A program made the position numbers and the translations under genes. The notes beneath the pieces are model-generated. The model saw nothing but the letters and a program-made list of their open reading frames with translations. It searched no databases and was not told where the DNA came from. Shown here one piece after another: positions 40,122 to 50,025 of a stretch of DNA of 64,000 bases. Within the stretch, counting starts at the first letter, position 1, and each line of letters starts with the position of its first letter. The stretch comes from Citromicrobium bathyomarinum (GTDB taxonomy: Bacteria > Pseudomonadota > Alphaproteobacteria > Sphingomonadales > Sphingomonadaceae): positions 2,029,501-2,093,500 of the forward strand of contig CP155577.1 in the NCBI GenBank assembly GCA_001306305.2, written 5' to 3'.

Positions 40122-40883
40122 TCAGCCGGGCCACACGCGGATCGTGCGTCCGTCTGCCGCGGGCTCGATCCGCAGCGGGTGCCCATCGGGCGTGGACAGA
40201 TTCCCGGTTTCCGACTGCGGCCCGGCATAGACCAGGTGGCGAAACAGCAGCCGGGCGAGCGTATCGACTTGCTGGGTTCCGCCGACCAGCTGGGGTTCGA
40301 TGCGGAACTCCTGCCCGGTGAAGAAGGCGAGCCCGCTGCTCTGCACCGCCCCGTCGAGCGTGGGCTGAAAGCTGGCGAGCAGCGTCACGGGCAGCTCCCC
40401 TCGCGCGGCCCAGGCCTGCAGGTTGCGGGCAAGCAGCGCGGGGCCGAGTGCAAGGCCTGCCGGGGTCCACACGATGCCCGCAGCGCCCAGCGAATCGGCC
40501 AGCGCGGCGGCAAGCGCGAACCATTCGCGCAGGATCGCAAGGTTGCCCCGCCCCGCCTCGATATGCGGGCCGAGCCGCAGCGATACAGCGGCGATGCTGG
40601 CAGGCGCGAAGTCGTCCGGCAACTCGCGCGCGGACAGCGGGTGCGGCACTGGAAGCGGCACTCCGGGGGCGAGACCGGCAAGGTCGAAGCCAAGCCCGGC
40701 ACGCTGCAACGCGATGGTGCCGCCTGCGGTGCCACCAAGCTCAGGGCCGGCATGGTCCAGCCATGGCGCATCCCGGGCCACCTGCGTGATCGCGTCGACA
40801 GTCGGCCGCGCCCCACGCGGGACCAGGATCAGCAGATCGTCGGCCGGTTCGGGTCGCGCCGGATCGTCAGTGTGAGCGGACAT
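40122..40883 (-). CDS. protein of unknown function
   Basis: A 253-residue soluble protein without signal or membrane segments. It is rich in Ala, Leu, Pro and Gly. It has a strand DDLLILVPRGARPTVDAITQVA, a Gly-rich turn (GPELGGTAGGTIAL) and a C-terminal SSGLAFFTGQEFRIEPQLVGG stretch that could be a small domain of its own. A remote similarity to DUF4261 is possible but weak. It lies downstream of the flavodoxin-like gene on the same strand after a 123-base gap in which I see no other feature. Confidence 0.7.
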   Translation of the reverse strand: MSAHTDDPARPEPADDLLILVPRGARPTVDAITQVARDAPWLDHAGPELGGTAGGTIALQRAGLGFDLAGLAPGVPLPVPHPLSARELPDDFAPASIAAVSLRLGPHIEAGRGNLAILREWFALAAALADSLGAAGIVWTPAGLALGPALLARNLQAWAARGELPVTLLASFQPTLDGAVQSSGLAFFTGQEFRIEPQLVGGTQQVDTLARLLFRHLVYAGPQSETGNLSTPDGHPLRIEPAADGRTIRVWPG

Positions 40884-41006
40884 GCAGATCCCCTAGCCCG
40901 GCGCCTCACCGCCGGAAACGCCCGGGTACATCCCTTGCGGATAACAGCGCGTTACGTCGAGTGCCGCGGCGCAGGATTGCTCCGGAGTCGAACAGGTTGA
41001 GAAAGG

Positions 41007-41492
41007 TCAGAACACGCCCATCCGCAACCCCTCGGCCATTGCCTCGCCCAGCGCCTCGCATTCTGCCAGGCGATCGTCGGGCACGGTCTTCTGCGCCAGA
41101 ATCTCTTCGGGCGTTTGCGCCTGCATGTTCACGATGATGCGATCCGCCACGCGTTTCAGCCGCCAGCCCTGCGCAATCCGGTTGATCTGCGCCTGCGCCC
41201 CCTCGCCGTCGGACCCGGCGGAGATGATCGTCGCGAAGGCGCGGCCTTCGATTCGGCCAAGCACCGGGTAATAGCAGCGATCGAACATCTCCTTCATCAT
41301 CCCGCTCATCGTCGCGAGGTTCTCCGGGCAGACGAACAGGTACCCGCTTGCCTCCAGCAGGTCTTCGGGCATCACCTCGTGCGCGGCGAGCACCTGTGCG
41401 ACGTCGCCGGCGCCTTTAGCGGCGGCCCGCGCCATCGCCTCGCTCGCACCGGTGCGGCTGTGCCATGCGATCAGAAGGGTTGCATCACTCAT
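41007..41492 (-). CDS. flavodoxin-like NAD(P)H-dependent oxidoreductase
   Basis: A 161-residue flavodoxin-fold protein. The N-terminal phosphate-binding loop is LLIAWHSRTGASEAMARAA and the second loop is FVCPENLATMSGMMKEMFDRCYYPVLGRIEGRAFATIISAGSDG read across positions 52-95, the pattern of WrbA/NADPH-dependent FMN reductase proteins. The ATG at 41492 gives the standard start; the frame continues open upstream inside divergent recJ. It probably reduces quinones or small acceptors. Confidence 0.85.
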   Translation of the reverse strand: MSDATLLIAWHSRTGASEAMARAAAKGAGDVAQVLAAHEVMPEDLLEASGYLFVCPENLATMSGMMKEMFDRCYYPVLGRIEGRAFATIISAGSDGEGAQAQINRIAQGWRLKRVADRIIVNMQAQTPEEILAQKTVPDDRLAECEALGEAMAEGLRMGVF

Positions 41493-41572
41493 GCCCCTCA
41501 CCCTCCGCCCGCGCTGTCGAAAGTCAACGGGGCCGCGCTTTGTTCTACCCGCAAGGCGCGCTAGGAAGCCCC

Positions 41573-43375
41573 ATGGCCACCACTGCTCCAAATTCCAACG
41601 CCACCCTCGTCTGTGGTGTCGAGCGCTCGCTCGGCGGGCGCAGCTGGCGCTGGCGCGGAGGTCCGAACCAGTACGATGGCCCGGCCGCCAGCCTGGGCGA
41701 CGACATCCTGACCCAGCTGCTGCTCGCCCGTGGTGTCGCGCGCGACGATCTGGAACGCCAGCGCGAACCCAAGCTTGCCGCCTTCCTCCCCGATCCGGCG
41801 ATCTTCCAGGACATGGAGGCGGCCGCAGAGCGTCTGGCGCAGGCGATCCTGACGCGCGAGAAGGTGACGATCTACGGCGATTACGACGTCGATGGCGCAA
41901 CCTCGGCGGCGCTGCTGATTCGCCTGTTCGGCATGCTGGGGCACGAAGCGGACTACTATATCCCCGACCGCCTGCTCGAAGGCTACGGCCCCAGCGGAGA
42001 GGCGCTGGTCAAGCTGGGCGAACAGGGATCGAGCCTGGTGGTCACGGTCGATTGCGGCGCGATGGCGCACGAGGCGCTGGCCGCCGCGCGCGATGCGGGC
42101 GTGGAGGTGATCGTGATCGACCACCACAAATGCTCGCACGAGCGCCCGCCCGCCCTCGCCCTCGTCAATCCCAACCGACTGGACGAGGCAGACGAAGCGG
42201 CGGCCCACGGCCATCTTGCCGCGGTCGGCGTCGCCTTTCTGGTCGCGATCGCGCTGGTCAGGAAACTGCGGACGCACGGCTATTTCAAGGACCGCAAGGA
42301 GCCGGACCTGCGCGGCCTGCTCGATCTGGTGGCGCTGGGCACGGTTGCCGATGTCGCCGCGCTCCACGGCCTCAACCGCGCGTTCGTGTCGCAGGGTCTC
42401 AAGGTGATGGCCAAGCGCGCCAATATCGGAATGAGCGCGCTGATCGATGCGAGCCGGCTGACCCGCGCGCCGATCTCGTCCGATCTGGGCTTCGCGCTCG
42501 GCCCGCGAATCAATGCTGGCGGGCGCGTGGGCGAATCGACGCTCGGCGTACGCCTGCTGACGACCGAAGACCCGGAAGAGGCCGCACAGATCGCCGCCCA
42601 GCTATCGCAGCTGAACGAAGAACGCCGCGCGATCGAGGCGGAGGTGCAGGAAGCGGGCGAGGCGCAGCTGGCCGGGCAAGGCAACCGGGCGGTGCGAATC
42701 GTCCATGGCGATGGCTGGCACCCGGGCGTGATCGGGATCGTCGCAGGGCGAATCAAGGAAAAGACCGGGCGCCCCTCACTGGTGATCGCGCGCGACAGTC
42801 AGGCCGGGCTCGGCAAGGGATCGGGCCGCTCGATTCCCGGCGTCGATCTGGGCGCGGCGATCATGGCCGCGCGCGAGGAAGGCCTGCTGGAAGCGGGCGG
42901 CGGACACGCGATGGCCGCCGGGCTGACCGTGCATGAAGACAAGATCGAGGCGTTTACCGATTGGCTCGAATCGCGCCTCGAACGACAGGTCGCTGCCGCG
43001 AGCGCGGAGGCATCGCTCGGTTTCGATCTCTCGCTCGGGCCGCGTGGGCTCACGGTCGAACTGGTCGAGACGCTGGAGCGCGGCGGTCCCTACGGCATGG
43101 GCTGGCCCGGCCCGCGAATCGCAATCGGCCCTGTGCATCTGGTGAAGGTCGACCGGGTCGGCAGCGATCATGTGCGCCTGCTTGCGGGATCGCGCGATGG
43201 CGGGTCGATCAAGGCGATCGCTTTTCGCGCAGCAGACAGCGACTGGGGGCAGGCTTTGCTCGCCGCGCATCCGGGCACGCGGATGTGGCTCGCCGGGCGC
43301 GCAAAGGTCGATACCTGGGCCAATACGCCGCGTGCGGAATTGCACCTTGAGGACGCAGCTTTCATCGAACCGTAA
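41573..43375 (+). CDS. recJ: single-stranded-DNA-specific exonuclease RecJ
   Basis: A 600-residue 5'-3' exonuclease of recombination and mismatch repair. DHH-family motifs are intact: VTIYGDYDVDGATSAALL, VTVDCGAMAHEAL, VIVIDHHKC and the later LGTVADVAALHGLNR, RINAGGRVGE, and DHHA1 GSGRSIPGVDLGAAI with GGGHAMAAG. A C-terminal OB-fold follows. AGGAAG lies upstream of the ATG at 41573. It is divergent from the flavodoxin-like gene and ends about 120 bases before tRNA-Glu. Confidence 0.97.
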   Translation: MATTAPNSNATLVCGVERSLGGRSWRWRGGPNQYDGPAASLGDDILTQLLLARGVARDDLERQREPKLAAFLPDPAIFQDMEAAAERLAQAILTREKVTIYGDYDVDGATSAALLIRLFGMLGHEADYYIPDRLLEGYGPSGEALVKLGEQGSSLVVTVDCGAMAHEALAAARDAGVEVIVIDHHKCSHERPPALALVNPNRLDEADEAAAHGHLAAVGVAFLVAIALVRKLRTHGYFKDRKEPDLRGLLDLVALGTVADVAALHGLNRAFVSQGLKVMAKRANIGMSALIDASRLTRAPISSDLGFALGPRINAGGRVGESTLGVRLLTTEDPEEAAQIAAQLSQLNEERRAIEAEVQEAGEAQLAGQGNRAVRIVHGDGWHPGVIGIVAGRIKEKTGRPSLVIARDSQAGLGKGSGRSIPGVDLGAAIMAAREEGLLEAGGGHAMAAGLTVHEDKIEAFTDWLESRLERQVAAASAEASLGFDLSLGPRGLTVELVETLERGGPYGMGWPGPRIAIGPVHLVKVDRVGSDHVRLLAGSRDGGSIKAIAFRAADSDWGQALLAAHPGTRMWLAGRAKVDTWANTPRAELHLEDAAFIEP

Positions 43376-43404
43376 AATACCTGCACAATTGCGAATGACG
43401 GGGC

Positions 43405-43433
43405 TTGACCGCTTCAAACGACGCCCCTAGATG
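43405..43433 (+). promoter_or_regulatory. likely sigma-70 promoter of tRNA-Glu
   Basis: TTGACC at 43405-43410, a 17-base spacer and TAGATG at 43428-43433 point toward the tRNA, about 60 bases downstream. Spacing is ideal and stable-RNA promoters of this group often look like this. Confidence 0.65.
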
Positions 43434-43494
43434 CGCGGCTCGCTTCGGCGGTCCCCGGCTTTTTAGCCGCTCCGCCAGAAGCAGTTCCGGATGT

Positions 43495-43569
43495 GGCCCC
43501 TTCGTCTAGCGGTTAGGACGCGGCCCTTTCACGGCTGAAACACGGGTTCGATTCCCGTAGGGGTCACCA
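43495..43569 (+). tRNA. tRNA-Glu (anticodon TTC)
   Basis: A 75-base cloverleaf with encoded CCA. The acceptor arm GGCCCCT pairs with AGGGGTC (one G-T pair), the D-loop has TCTAGCGGTTAGGA, the anticodon stem CGGCC/GGCTG encloses the loop CTTTCAC with anticodon TTC, and the T arm has CGGGTTCGATTCCCG. It matches the conserved bacterial tRNA-Glu closely. There are no tRNA neighbours and no obvious attachment-site duplication. Confidence 0.97.
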
Positions 43570-43770
43570 TCCGGATGCTGGCACGATGGCCGGCGACTTT
43601 GCTCCCGATGACATGTAGACTTCCCCTCCCCTTCAGGGGCCCGGCGAGGCTGCGTGCTGCGCATCTGCGGCCGTGCTCTTGCATGGCGCGAACCGAATTT
43701 TCCCCAAGCCAACTCCGCGTCCGTGCCCGCGCTCTGGCGCAGGCCGACAAATCACCCTAGGCAGGCCGCC

Positions 43771-45036
43771 ATGCACAAGCCGCTCACATTCCCCTGGGCC
43801 GGTGTAATCATCGCCACCTGCAGCGTCTTCCTGCTGATGCTGGCCGGGATCGGCGTTGGCTATGCACTGGCGGTCTGGCTTGTCTGGACGCTGACCCTGT
43901 GGATCACCCAGCCCGACGAACAGCGCGCAGAACCCGATCCGCGACCGGAGGGGATTTCACGCGCCCGGCTCGCAGAGATGATCGAGAACGCCTATTCCCC
44001 GCTGCTGCTGGTCGACCGCAAGCGCGTGGTGATTGCCAATGGCTCCGCCCGCAAGCTGCTCGGCCATCATGTCGTCGGGCAGGATATCCGGGTCGCGCTG
44101 CGTCACCCGCGCGCGATCGCGCTGCTCGATTCCGAAGATCACGGCGAAGCGATCGTCACCGGGCTGGTTCGCCGCAAGGATGTGTGGCGGGTCAGCCGTT
44201 ATGCGATCGACGACCGCTCGAGCGTGGTCGAGCTGGTCTCCAAGACCGCCGAATCCGATATCAGCCGCGCGCACACCGATTTCGTCGCCAATGCCAGCCA
44301 CGAACTGCGCACCCCGCTGTCCTCGATCATCGGCTATGTCGAAACGCTGAGCGAAAACCCTGAAGACATCGACCAGGCGACCGCGCGCAAGTTTCTCGAT
44401 ACCATCCACCGCGAGGCGCAGCGGCTGCAGAATCTCGTCAGCGACCTCATGTCTCTCTCGCGCGTGGAAGCGGAAAAGCATGACCGCCCCGAGCAGCCCG
44501 TGCCGCTCAACGCGCTGGTCGAACGCGCCGCGCGCGAGGGTGCTGGGCCCAACCGAATCGAGCGACTGGCTTTCGAGGCGAGCGAGGACTTCGAAGTTCT
44601 TGGCGATCCGCAGCAGCTGGAGCAGCTGGTCCGCAATCTGGTAGACAACGCGCTCAAATACGGGCGCGAGGGCACGCCGGTCACCGTCCGGTTGAGCGAA
44701 TCGGCGCTGGGCGAAGCCAAGCTTGAGGTGGAAGATCGCGGCGACGGAATCGAGGCGGAGCACCTGCCGCATCTGACGCGGCGCTTCTATCGCACCGATC
44801 CGGGCCGCAGCCGCCAGTCCGGCGGAACCGGGCTGGGCCTCGCGATCGTCAAGCATATCGTCGAACGCCACCACGGGCGGCTCGATATCGATAGCGAAGT
44901 GGGACACGGCACGATTGTCACCGTGCGCCTCCCACGGCTGGGCAGGAGCCGTCCGGCACCCGATGCGGTGCTGGAACGGTTTGCCCGAACGGCACAGCCG
45001 GACTCAATTCCAGACGAACCGGACAGACTGTCATAA
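43771..45036 (+). CDS. phoR: phosphate regulon sensor histidine kinase PhoR
   Basis: A 421-residue membrane kinase. Two hydrophobic segments lie at about residues 8-46, a PAS domain at about 70-160, then HisKA with the phosphoacceptor His177 in FVANASHELRTPLSSIIGYVETL, and HATPase with N-box LVRNLVDNALKYG, G1 EDRGDGIE and G2 SGGTGLGLAIVKHIVERHHG. It stands first in the phoR-pstC-pstA-pstB-phoU-phoB order. Under phosphate limitation it should phosphorylate PhoB. The start at 43771 removes a poor N-terminal stretch. A Pho box overlaps its last codons. Confidence 0.95.
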   Translation: MHKPLTFPWAGVIIATCSVFLLMLAGIGVGYALAVWLVWTLTLWITQPDEQRAEPDPRPEGISRARLAEMIENAYSPLLLVDRKRVVIANGSARKLLGHHVVGQDIRVALRHPRAIALLDSEDHGEAIVTGLVRRKDVWRVSRYAIDDRSSVVELVSKTAESDISRAHTDFVANASHELRTPLSSIIGYVETLSENPEDIDQATARKFLDTIHREAQRLQNLVSDLMSLSRVEAEKHDRPEQPVPLNALVERAAREGAGPNRIERLAFEASEDFEVLGDPQQLEQLVRNLVDNALKYGREGTPVTVRLSESALGEAKLEVEDRGDGIEAEHLPHLTRRFYRTDPGRSRQSGGTGLGLAIVKHIVERHHGRLDIDSEVGHGTIVTVRLPRLGRSRPAPDAVLERFARTAQPDSIPDEPDRLS

Positions 45037-45045
45037 CCCTGCCAC
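45028..45045 (+). promoter_or_regulatory. Pho box upstream of pstC
   Basis: Two 7-base repeats, CTGTCAT (45028-45034) and CTGCCAC (45039-45045), are separated by four bases (AACC). This is the PhoB binding pattern CTGTCAT-N4-CTGTCAT with two mismatches in the second half. It lies at the end of phoR and about 130 bases before the pstC ATG, so PhoB likely drives pstCAB-phoU-phoB from here. Confidence 0.75.
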
Positions 45046-45173
45046 ATAGTTTCAACAACGCGAGCCGGGGCCCGCTAGACACGCGGCATTTCACTCGCTT
45101 CTGATTCTCAAACAAGGGGATGATCGCGCTGGCGGCGGCATCTCCGAACACCACTCAAGGGGCCGCCAACCGC

Positions 45174-46559
45174 ATGTCACCCGTCTTTCTCTTCCTGCTT
45201 GCGATCGGCCTCGGGCTGGCCGGCTGGCTCGCGGGGCGCGCGAAGGCCCGTGCCTTCAGCCGCGACAAGGATGCGCCGCGGATCGTCTCGCGGCCCGGTT
45301 ATCACGCGTGGTACGTGGCGATCTGGGTAGCGGTGCCGCTCGCCCTGTTCGCCGTGTTCTGGAGCATCCTCTCGCCCATTCTGGTCGACCAGTGGGTGCT
45401 CGCAACGCCTGCGGGCCAGAGCCTGCCCACCTTCGGTTTCCAGCGTCAGTCGATGCTCGCCGAAGCGCGCGCGGTCGCCTACGGCCATGCGGCGGGCGTG
45501 TTCAATCCCGACGCTGCCGCTCTGGTCGAGCCGTTTCGCGAGGCTTCGCGCTTCTACACGCTGGTCGGCTTCGGCTTCGCCCTTGCGCTGGCGGTCATTC
45601 TGGGACTGTGGGCGTTCACCCGGGTGCGGCCCGCGTTCACCGCACGGGTGAAGGTGGAGCGCGCCGTGATGGGCGTGCTGCTGCTCGCTTCGCTGGTCGC
45701 AATCCTGACCACCTTCGGCATCCTCGCCAGCCTGGTGTTCGAGACGATCCGATTCTTCGGCATGGTCTCCCCGATCGATTTCCTGTTCGGGCTGAGCTGG
45801 AACCCCGATCCCATGTCCAATCCGGCGGCACCGCAGGGCGACCGCTATGGTGCGATTCCGCTGTTCTGGGGCACGATCTTCATCGGCGCGATCATTGCGA
45901 TGATCGTGGCCATTCCGCTGGGCATGATGAGCGCGATCTACCTGACCCAATATGCCAGCTCTCGCTGGCGCAAGATCATTAAGCCTGCTCTGGAGGTGCT
46001 CGCGGGCGTGCCGACCGTGGTCTACGGCTATTTCGCGGCGCTGACGGTCGCCCCGGCGATCCGCGACGCTGCGCAAGCGGTCGGCATTCAAAACGCATCC
46101 TCCGAAAGCGCGCTTGCCGCCGGACTGGTGATGGGAGTGATGATCATCCCCTTCGTGTCCTCGATGGCGGATGACAGTATCGCTGCCGTGCCCGGATCGA
46201 TGCGCGATGGCAGCCTGGCCATGGGCGCGACCAAGTCCGAAACGATCAAGAAGGTCCTCATCCCCGCCGCACTGCCGGGCATTGTCGGCGGCGTCATGCT
46301 GGCCGTGAGCCGCGCGATCGGTGAGACCATGATCGTGGTGATGGCCGCCTCTACCGCCGCCAATCTCACCGCCAATCCGCTGGAGGCAATGACCACGGTG
46401 ACGGTGCAGATCGTCGCCCTGCTGACCGGCGAAGGCAGTTTCGACCATCCGGCGACGCTCAGCGCCTTTGCGCTCGGCTTCGTGCTGTTCATGGTCACCC
46501 TGCTGCTCAACTTCATCGCCCTGCGCGTCGTGAAGCGCTTCCGGGAGGCGTACGAATAA
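45174..46559 (+). CDS. pstC: phosphate ABC transporter permease PstC
   Basis: A 461-residue permease, longer than the roughly 320 residues of E. coli PstC because of an extra N-terminal membrane part of about 150 residues. The permease core has PLFWGTIFIGAIIAMIVAIPLGMMSAIYL, the EVLAGVPTVVYGYFAAL segment and the coupling loop DGSLAMGATKSETIKKVLIPAALPGI. It pairs with PstA. The ATG at 45174 gives a hydrophobic start; an upstream ATG at 45120 is possible. Its stop overlaps the pstA start by one base (TAATG). Confidence 0.94.
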   Translation: MSPVFLFLLAIGLGLAGWLAGRAKARAFSRDKDAPRIVSRPGYHAWYVAIWVAVPLALFAVFWSILSPILVDQWVLATPAGQSLPTFGFQRQSMLAEARAVAYGHAAGVFNPDAAALVEPFREASRFYTLVGFGFALALAVILGLWAFTRVRPAFTARVKVERAVMGVLLLASLVAILTTFGILASLVFETIRFFGMVSPIDFLFGLSWNPDPMSNPAAPQGDRYGAIPLFWGTIFIGAIIAMIVAIPLGMMSAIYLTQYASSRWRKIIKPALEVLAGVPTVVYGYFAALTVAPAIRDAAQAVGIQNASSESALAAGLVMGVMIIPFVSSMADDSIAAVPGSMRDGSLAMGATKSETIKKVLIPAALPGIVGGVMLAVSRAIGETMIVVMAASTAANLTANPLEAMTTVTVQIVALLTGEGSFDHPATLSAFALGFVLFMVTLLLNFIALRVVKRFREAYE

Positions 46560-47824
46560 TGACCAGTCCCGCAGATACCGAAGCACGCCGGCCGACCCGC
46601 AGCGCGGCGTTCGAAAAGCGCCTGAAGCAGCGCTACGCGCAGGAACGGCGATTCAAGCTGTTCGGCCTGTTCGCGATCATCGTGTCGATCGCGATCCTGT
46701 TCGTGCTGCTGGGCAACATGACCATCAACGGCGTCGGCGGCTTCCAGCGCGCCGAGCTGCAGGTGCCGATCGACTTCGCCGAATCGGGCCTCGCCGGAGA
46801 CGCCGCCTCGCTGAGCCAGCCCGGTGCGGTGCAGACGCTCGAAATGCAGGGCCTGCCCGAGATCGTCGCCTTCGCGGCCGAACAGCGGATGGGCGCGGCA
46901 GGTGCCGAACAGCTCAGCCAGGACGCTTGGCGCGAGGTTGCCGAAGATCTTCGCGCCGACCCCGCCATGCTGCGCGGGCAGGAGACCTTCTGGCTGCCCG
47001 CCAGCGGCGATCTGGCAAGCGGAATGGACGGCGAGGGCTCGCCCGAAATGCAGGCGCTGGCCGCCCAGCTTGAACGCGAGGGCTATCTGGAAAAGCGTTT
47101 CGACTGGGGCTTCCTGACCCGCTCCGACGCGACCGACCCGCAGCAGGTAGGCGTGTGGGGCGCGCTCAAGGGATCGATCCTGACCATGATCGTGACCCTC
47201 GCGCTCGCTTTCCCGATCGGCGTGCTCTCTGCGCTCTATCTGGAAGAATACGCGCCCAAGAACCGCTGGACCGACATTATCGAGGTGTCGATCAACAACC
47301 TCGCGGCGGTCCCGTCGATCATCTTCGGCTTGCTCGGCCTCGCGGTGTTCCTGTGGATCTTCCCCAATATGCGATCCGCCCCTCTGGTCGGCGGGATGAC
47401 GCTGGCGCTGATGACAATGCCGGTGATCGTCATCTCCGGGCGCAACGCGATCAAGGCCGTGCCGCCCTCGATCCGCGACGGTGCACTGGCGGTCGGCGCA
47501 AGCCCGGTACAGGTGGTGTTCCATCATGTCCTGCCACTCGCCCTGCCCGGCATCCTCACTGGCACCATCATCGGCATGGCGCGTGCGCTGGGCGAAACCG
47601 CGCCGCTGCTGCTGATCGGGATGCGCGCCTTCGTCGCCACCCCGCCCGACGGCTTCACCTCGCCCGCCACGGTGCTGCCGGTGCAAATCTTCCTGTGGTC
47701 GGATGAAATCGACCGCGGCTTCATCGAAAGGACCAGCGCGGCGATTATCGTGCTACTGCTGTTCCTGCTGGTGATGAACGCCCTCGCCATTTATCTGCGC
47801 AACAAGTTCGAGAAAACCTGGTGA
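46559..47824 (+). CDS. pstA: phosphate ABC transporter permease PstA
   Basis: A 421-residue permease with an N-terminal DUF3333-like extension: one membrane segment (about residues 38-58) and a hydrophilic stretch of about 130 residues on the outer face before the core. The core shows [51 protein letters not shown] and the EAA-like loop [26 protein letters not shown]. This long form is usual in alphaproteobacteria. It overlaps pstB by four bases (GTGA). Confidence 0.95.
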   Translation: MTSPADTEARRPTRSAAFEKRLKQRYAQERRFKLFGLFAIIVSIAILFVLLGNMTINGVGGFQRAELQVPIDFAESGLAGDAASLSQPGAVQTLEMQGLPEIVAFAAEQRMGAAGAEQLSQDAWREVAEDLRADPAMLRGQETFWLPASGDLASGMDGEGSPEMQALAAQLEREGYLEKRFDWGFLTRSDATDPQQVGVWGALKGSILTMIVTLALAFPIGVLSALYLEEYAPKNRWTDIIEVSINNLAAVPSIIFGLLGLAVFLWIFPNMRSAPLVGGMTLALMTMPVIVISGRNAIKAVPPSIRDGALAVGASPVQVVFHHVLPLALPGILTGTIIGMARALGETAPLLLIGMRAFVATPPDGFTSPATVLPVQIFLWSDEIDRGFIERTSAAIIVLLLFLLVMNALAIYLRNKFEKTW

Positions 47825-48609
47825 CCGTAATCCACGACATGGACGACAAGGCCGAGCCCAAGATGCGCGCAAGCGACGTCTCGGTCTTCTATGGCGACAA
47901 GAAAGCGATCGACGATGTGTCGATCGACATCCCGACGAAGTTCGTCACCGCCTTTATCGGGCCGTCGGGTTGCGGAAAGTCGACCTTCCTGCGCACATTG
48001 AACCGCATGAACGACACGATCCCTTCGGCCCGCGTCGAGGGTCAGATCGAGCTCGACGGCGAGGACATCTATTCCAGCGGCATGGATGTGGTTCAGCTGC
48101 GTGCCCGGGTCGGGATGGTGTTCCAGAAGCCCAACCCCTTCCCCAAGTCGATTTACGAGAACATCGCCTACGGCCCGAAGATCCACGGCCTGGCGGAGAG
48201 CAAGGGCGAGCTGGACGAGATCGTCGAACGCTCGCTGCAGCGCGCCGGTCTGTGGAACGAGGTCAAGGATCGCCTGGGCGAATCGGGTACCGCGCTTTCG
48301 GGCGGGCAGCAGCAGCGCCTGTGCATCGCGCGCGCGATCGCGGTCGACCCCGAAGTCATCCTGATGGACGAACCGGCCTCTGCGCTGGACCCGATCGCGA
48401 CCGCCAAGATCGAGGAGCTGATCGACGATCTGGCCGGTCGCTATGCGATCGTCATCGTGACCCACTCCATGCAGCAGGCGGCGCGCGTTTCGCAGCGGAC
48501 CGCCTTTTTCCACCTCGGCAAGATGGTAGAATATGGTCCGACGGACCAGATCTTTACCAATCCGCTCGAAGAACGAACCAAAGACTATATCACCGGACGC
48601 TACGGATGA
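47821..48609 (+). CDS. pstB: phosphate ABC transporter ATPase PstB
   Basis: A 262-residue ATPase with Walker A ([21 protein letters not shown]), signature ([18 protein letters not shown]), Walker B ([13 protein letters not shown]) and switch His ([18 protein letters not shown]). The GTG at 47821 overlaps the pstA stop; an ATG at 47839 also exists. The stop overlaps the phoU start (ATGA). It energises high-affinity phosphate uptake with PstC and PstA. Confidence 0.97.
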   Translation: MTVIHDMDDKAEPKMRASDVSVFYGDKKAIDDVSIDIPTKFVTAFIGPSGCGKSTFLRTLNRMNDTIPSARVEGQIELDGEDIYSSGMDVVQLRARVGMVFQKPNPFPKSIYENIAYGPKIHGLAESKGELDEIVERSLQRAGLWNEVKDRLGESGTALSGGQQQRLCIARAIAVDPEVILMDEPASALDPIATAKIEELIDDLAGRYAIVIVTHSMQQAARVSQRTAFFHLGKMVEYGPTDQIFTNPLEERTKDYITGRYG

Positions 48610-49280
48610 TCTCGGAACACACAGTCAAAGCCTTCGATGAGGACATCACCCGGCTGCGCGGGCTCATCACGGAAATGGGCGGCCTGGCCGAAACCGCGCT
48701 GGAAGGCGCGCTCGACGCGCTGATCCGCGGGGACGAAGTCCTTGCCGAGAGGATCGTGGCAGATGACCGCAAGCTGGACGCGCTGGAGAGCGAGGTCGAC
48801 CGGCTCGCGGTGAAAATCATCGCCCTGCGCGCGCCGATGGCCGACGATTTGCGCGAAGTGATCGCCGCCCTGAAGATCGCCGGGGTGGTCGAGCGGATCG
48901 GCGACTATGCCAAGAACATCGCCAAGCGCGTCGGGCGGATCGAAGGGCGCACTCGGTTCGAACCGCTCACCCTGCTGCCCGCGATGGCCGACGTCGCGGC
49001 GGAGATGGTGCACGACGTGCTGACCGCCTATGCCGCGCGCGATGCCGCGCTGGCCCGCGAAGTGATCGCGCAGGACAAGAAGGTCGACGCCTTCTATAAC
49101 TCTATTTTCCGCAATCTTGTCAGCCACATGGTTGAAAATCCTGCGACCATTTCGAGCGCTGCGCAACTGCTGTTCGTGGCCCGCAATATCGAGCGTATCG
49201 GCGACCACGCGACCAACGTGGCGGAGATGGTCTATTTCGCCGCGACCGGCGATTACCCGCTCGACGAAGACGAGAATTGA
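48606..49280 (+). CDS. phoU: phosphate signalling protein PhoU
   Basis: A 224-residue all-helical protein with two three-helix bundles, each with the metal-binding pattern ([19 protein letters not shown] in the first half and [18 protein letters not shown] in the second). PhoU links Pst transport to PhoR and holds the regulon off when phosphate is plentiful. It starts with a four-base overlap with pstB and precedes phoB by 55 bases. Confidence 0.97.
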   Translation: MISEHTVKAFDEDITRLRGLITEMGGLAETALEGALDALIRGDEVLAERIVADDRKLDALESEVDRLAVKIIALRAPMADDLREVIAALKIAGVVERIGDYAKNIAKRVGRIEGRTRFEPLTLLPAMADVAAEMVHDVLTAYAARDAALAREVIAQDKKVDAFYNSIFRNLVSHMVENPATISSAAQLLFVARNIERIGDHATNVAEMVYFAATGDYPLDEDEN

Positions 49281-49335
49281 CCCACGGCTGGTCCGCCATA
49301 ACAGGCAAATCAGCCGCATATTAGCGAGACACCCA

Positions 49336-50025
49336 GTGCCTTCTGCCAAGCTGATCCTTGTCGAAGACGACCCGGCACTTGCCGAGCTGCTCGAATTCCG
49401 GTTCGCCAACGAGGGCTATCAGGTCCGTGTAACCGCCGATGGCGACGAAGCCCTGCTTATGGCGAGCGAGGACGTGCCCGACCTGATCATCCTCGACTGG
49501 ATGATCGAGGGGACCAGCGGGATCGAGGTCTGTCGCCGCCTGCGCAGGGACAAGGGGACCGCGCACGTCCCGATCATCATGCTGACCGCGCGCGAGGCGG
49601 AGGATGACCGGGTCCGCGGGCTGGAAACCGGTGCCGACGATTACCTGACCAAGCCGTTCAGCCCCCGAGAACTGCTCGCCCGGGTAGCCGCCGTCATGCG
49701 TCGCATCCGCCCGGCGCTGGCCGGCGAGACGATCGAGGTCGGCGATATCAGGCTCGACCCCGTTGCGCACAAGGTCGAACGGCGCGGGCGCAACCTGCAG
49801 CTGGGGCCGACCGAGTACCGTCTGCTCAAGTTCTTTATGGAGAGCCCGGGCCGCGTGTTCAGCCGTGGGCAGTTGCTCGACGGCGTATGGGGCACGGGCA
49901 GCGACATCGAGCTGCGCACGGTCGATGTGCATATCCGGCGGCTGCGCAAGGCGCTGGAGCTGGAAGGCGCGAGCGATCCGATCCGTACAGTCCGCTCCGC
50001 CGGATACGCGCTCGAGGCGGTGTGA
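49336..50025 (+). CDS. phoB: phosphate regulon response regulator PhoB
   Basis: A 229-residue OmpR-family regulator. The receiver has the acidic pair in LVEDDPALAELLEF, the phosphoacceptor Asp54 in DLIILDWMIEGTSG, and the switch Lys in DYLTKPFSPREL. The C-terminal winged helix ends in ELRTVDVHIRRLRKALELEG...VRSAGYALEAV. The start is a GTG at 49336 giving VPSAKLILVEDD. Its stop overlaps the next gene (GTGA). Confidence 0.96.
   Translation: MPSAKLILVEDDPALAELLEFRFANEGYQVRVTADGDEALLMASEDVPDLIILDWMIEGTSGIEVCRRLRRDKGTAHVPIIMLTAREAEDDRVRGLETGADDYLTKPFSPRELLARVAAVMRRIRPALAGETIEVGDIRLDPVAHKVERRGRNLQLGPTEYRLLKFFMESPGRVFSRGQLLDGVWGTGSDIELRTVDVHIRRLRKALELEGASDPIRTVRSAGYALEAV

Noticed and set aside
43495-43569. 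tRNA-Glu as an integration site for a mobile element
   Set aside because: No duplicated tRNA 3' end, integrase or foreign block lies nearby; phoR and recJ are normal chromosomal neighbours.
43570-43770. A 61-codon ORF between tRNA-Glu and phoR
   Set aside because: No ribosome site, Arg/Pro-rich composition and no resemblance to a protein; best read as spacer with the phoR promoter.
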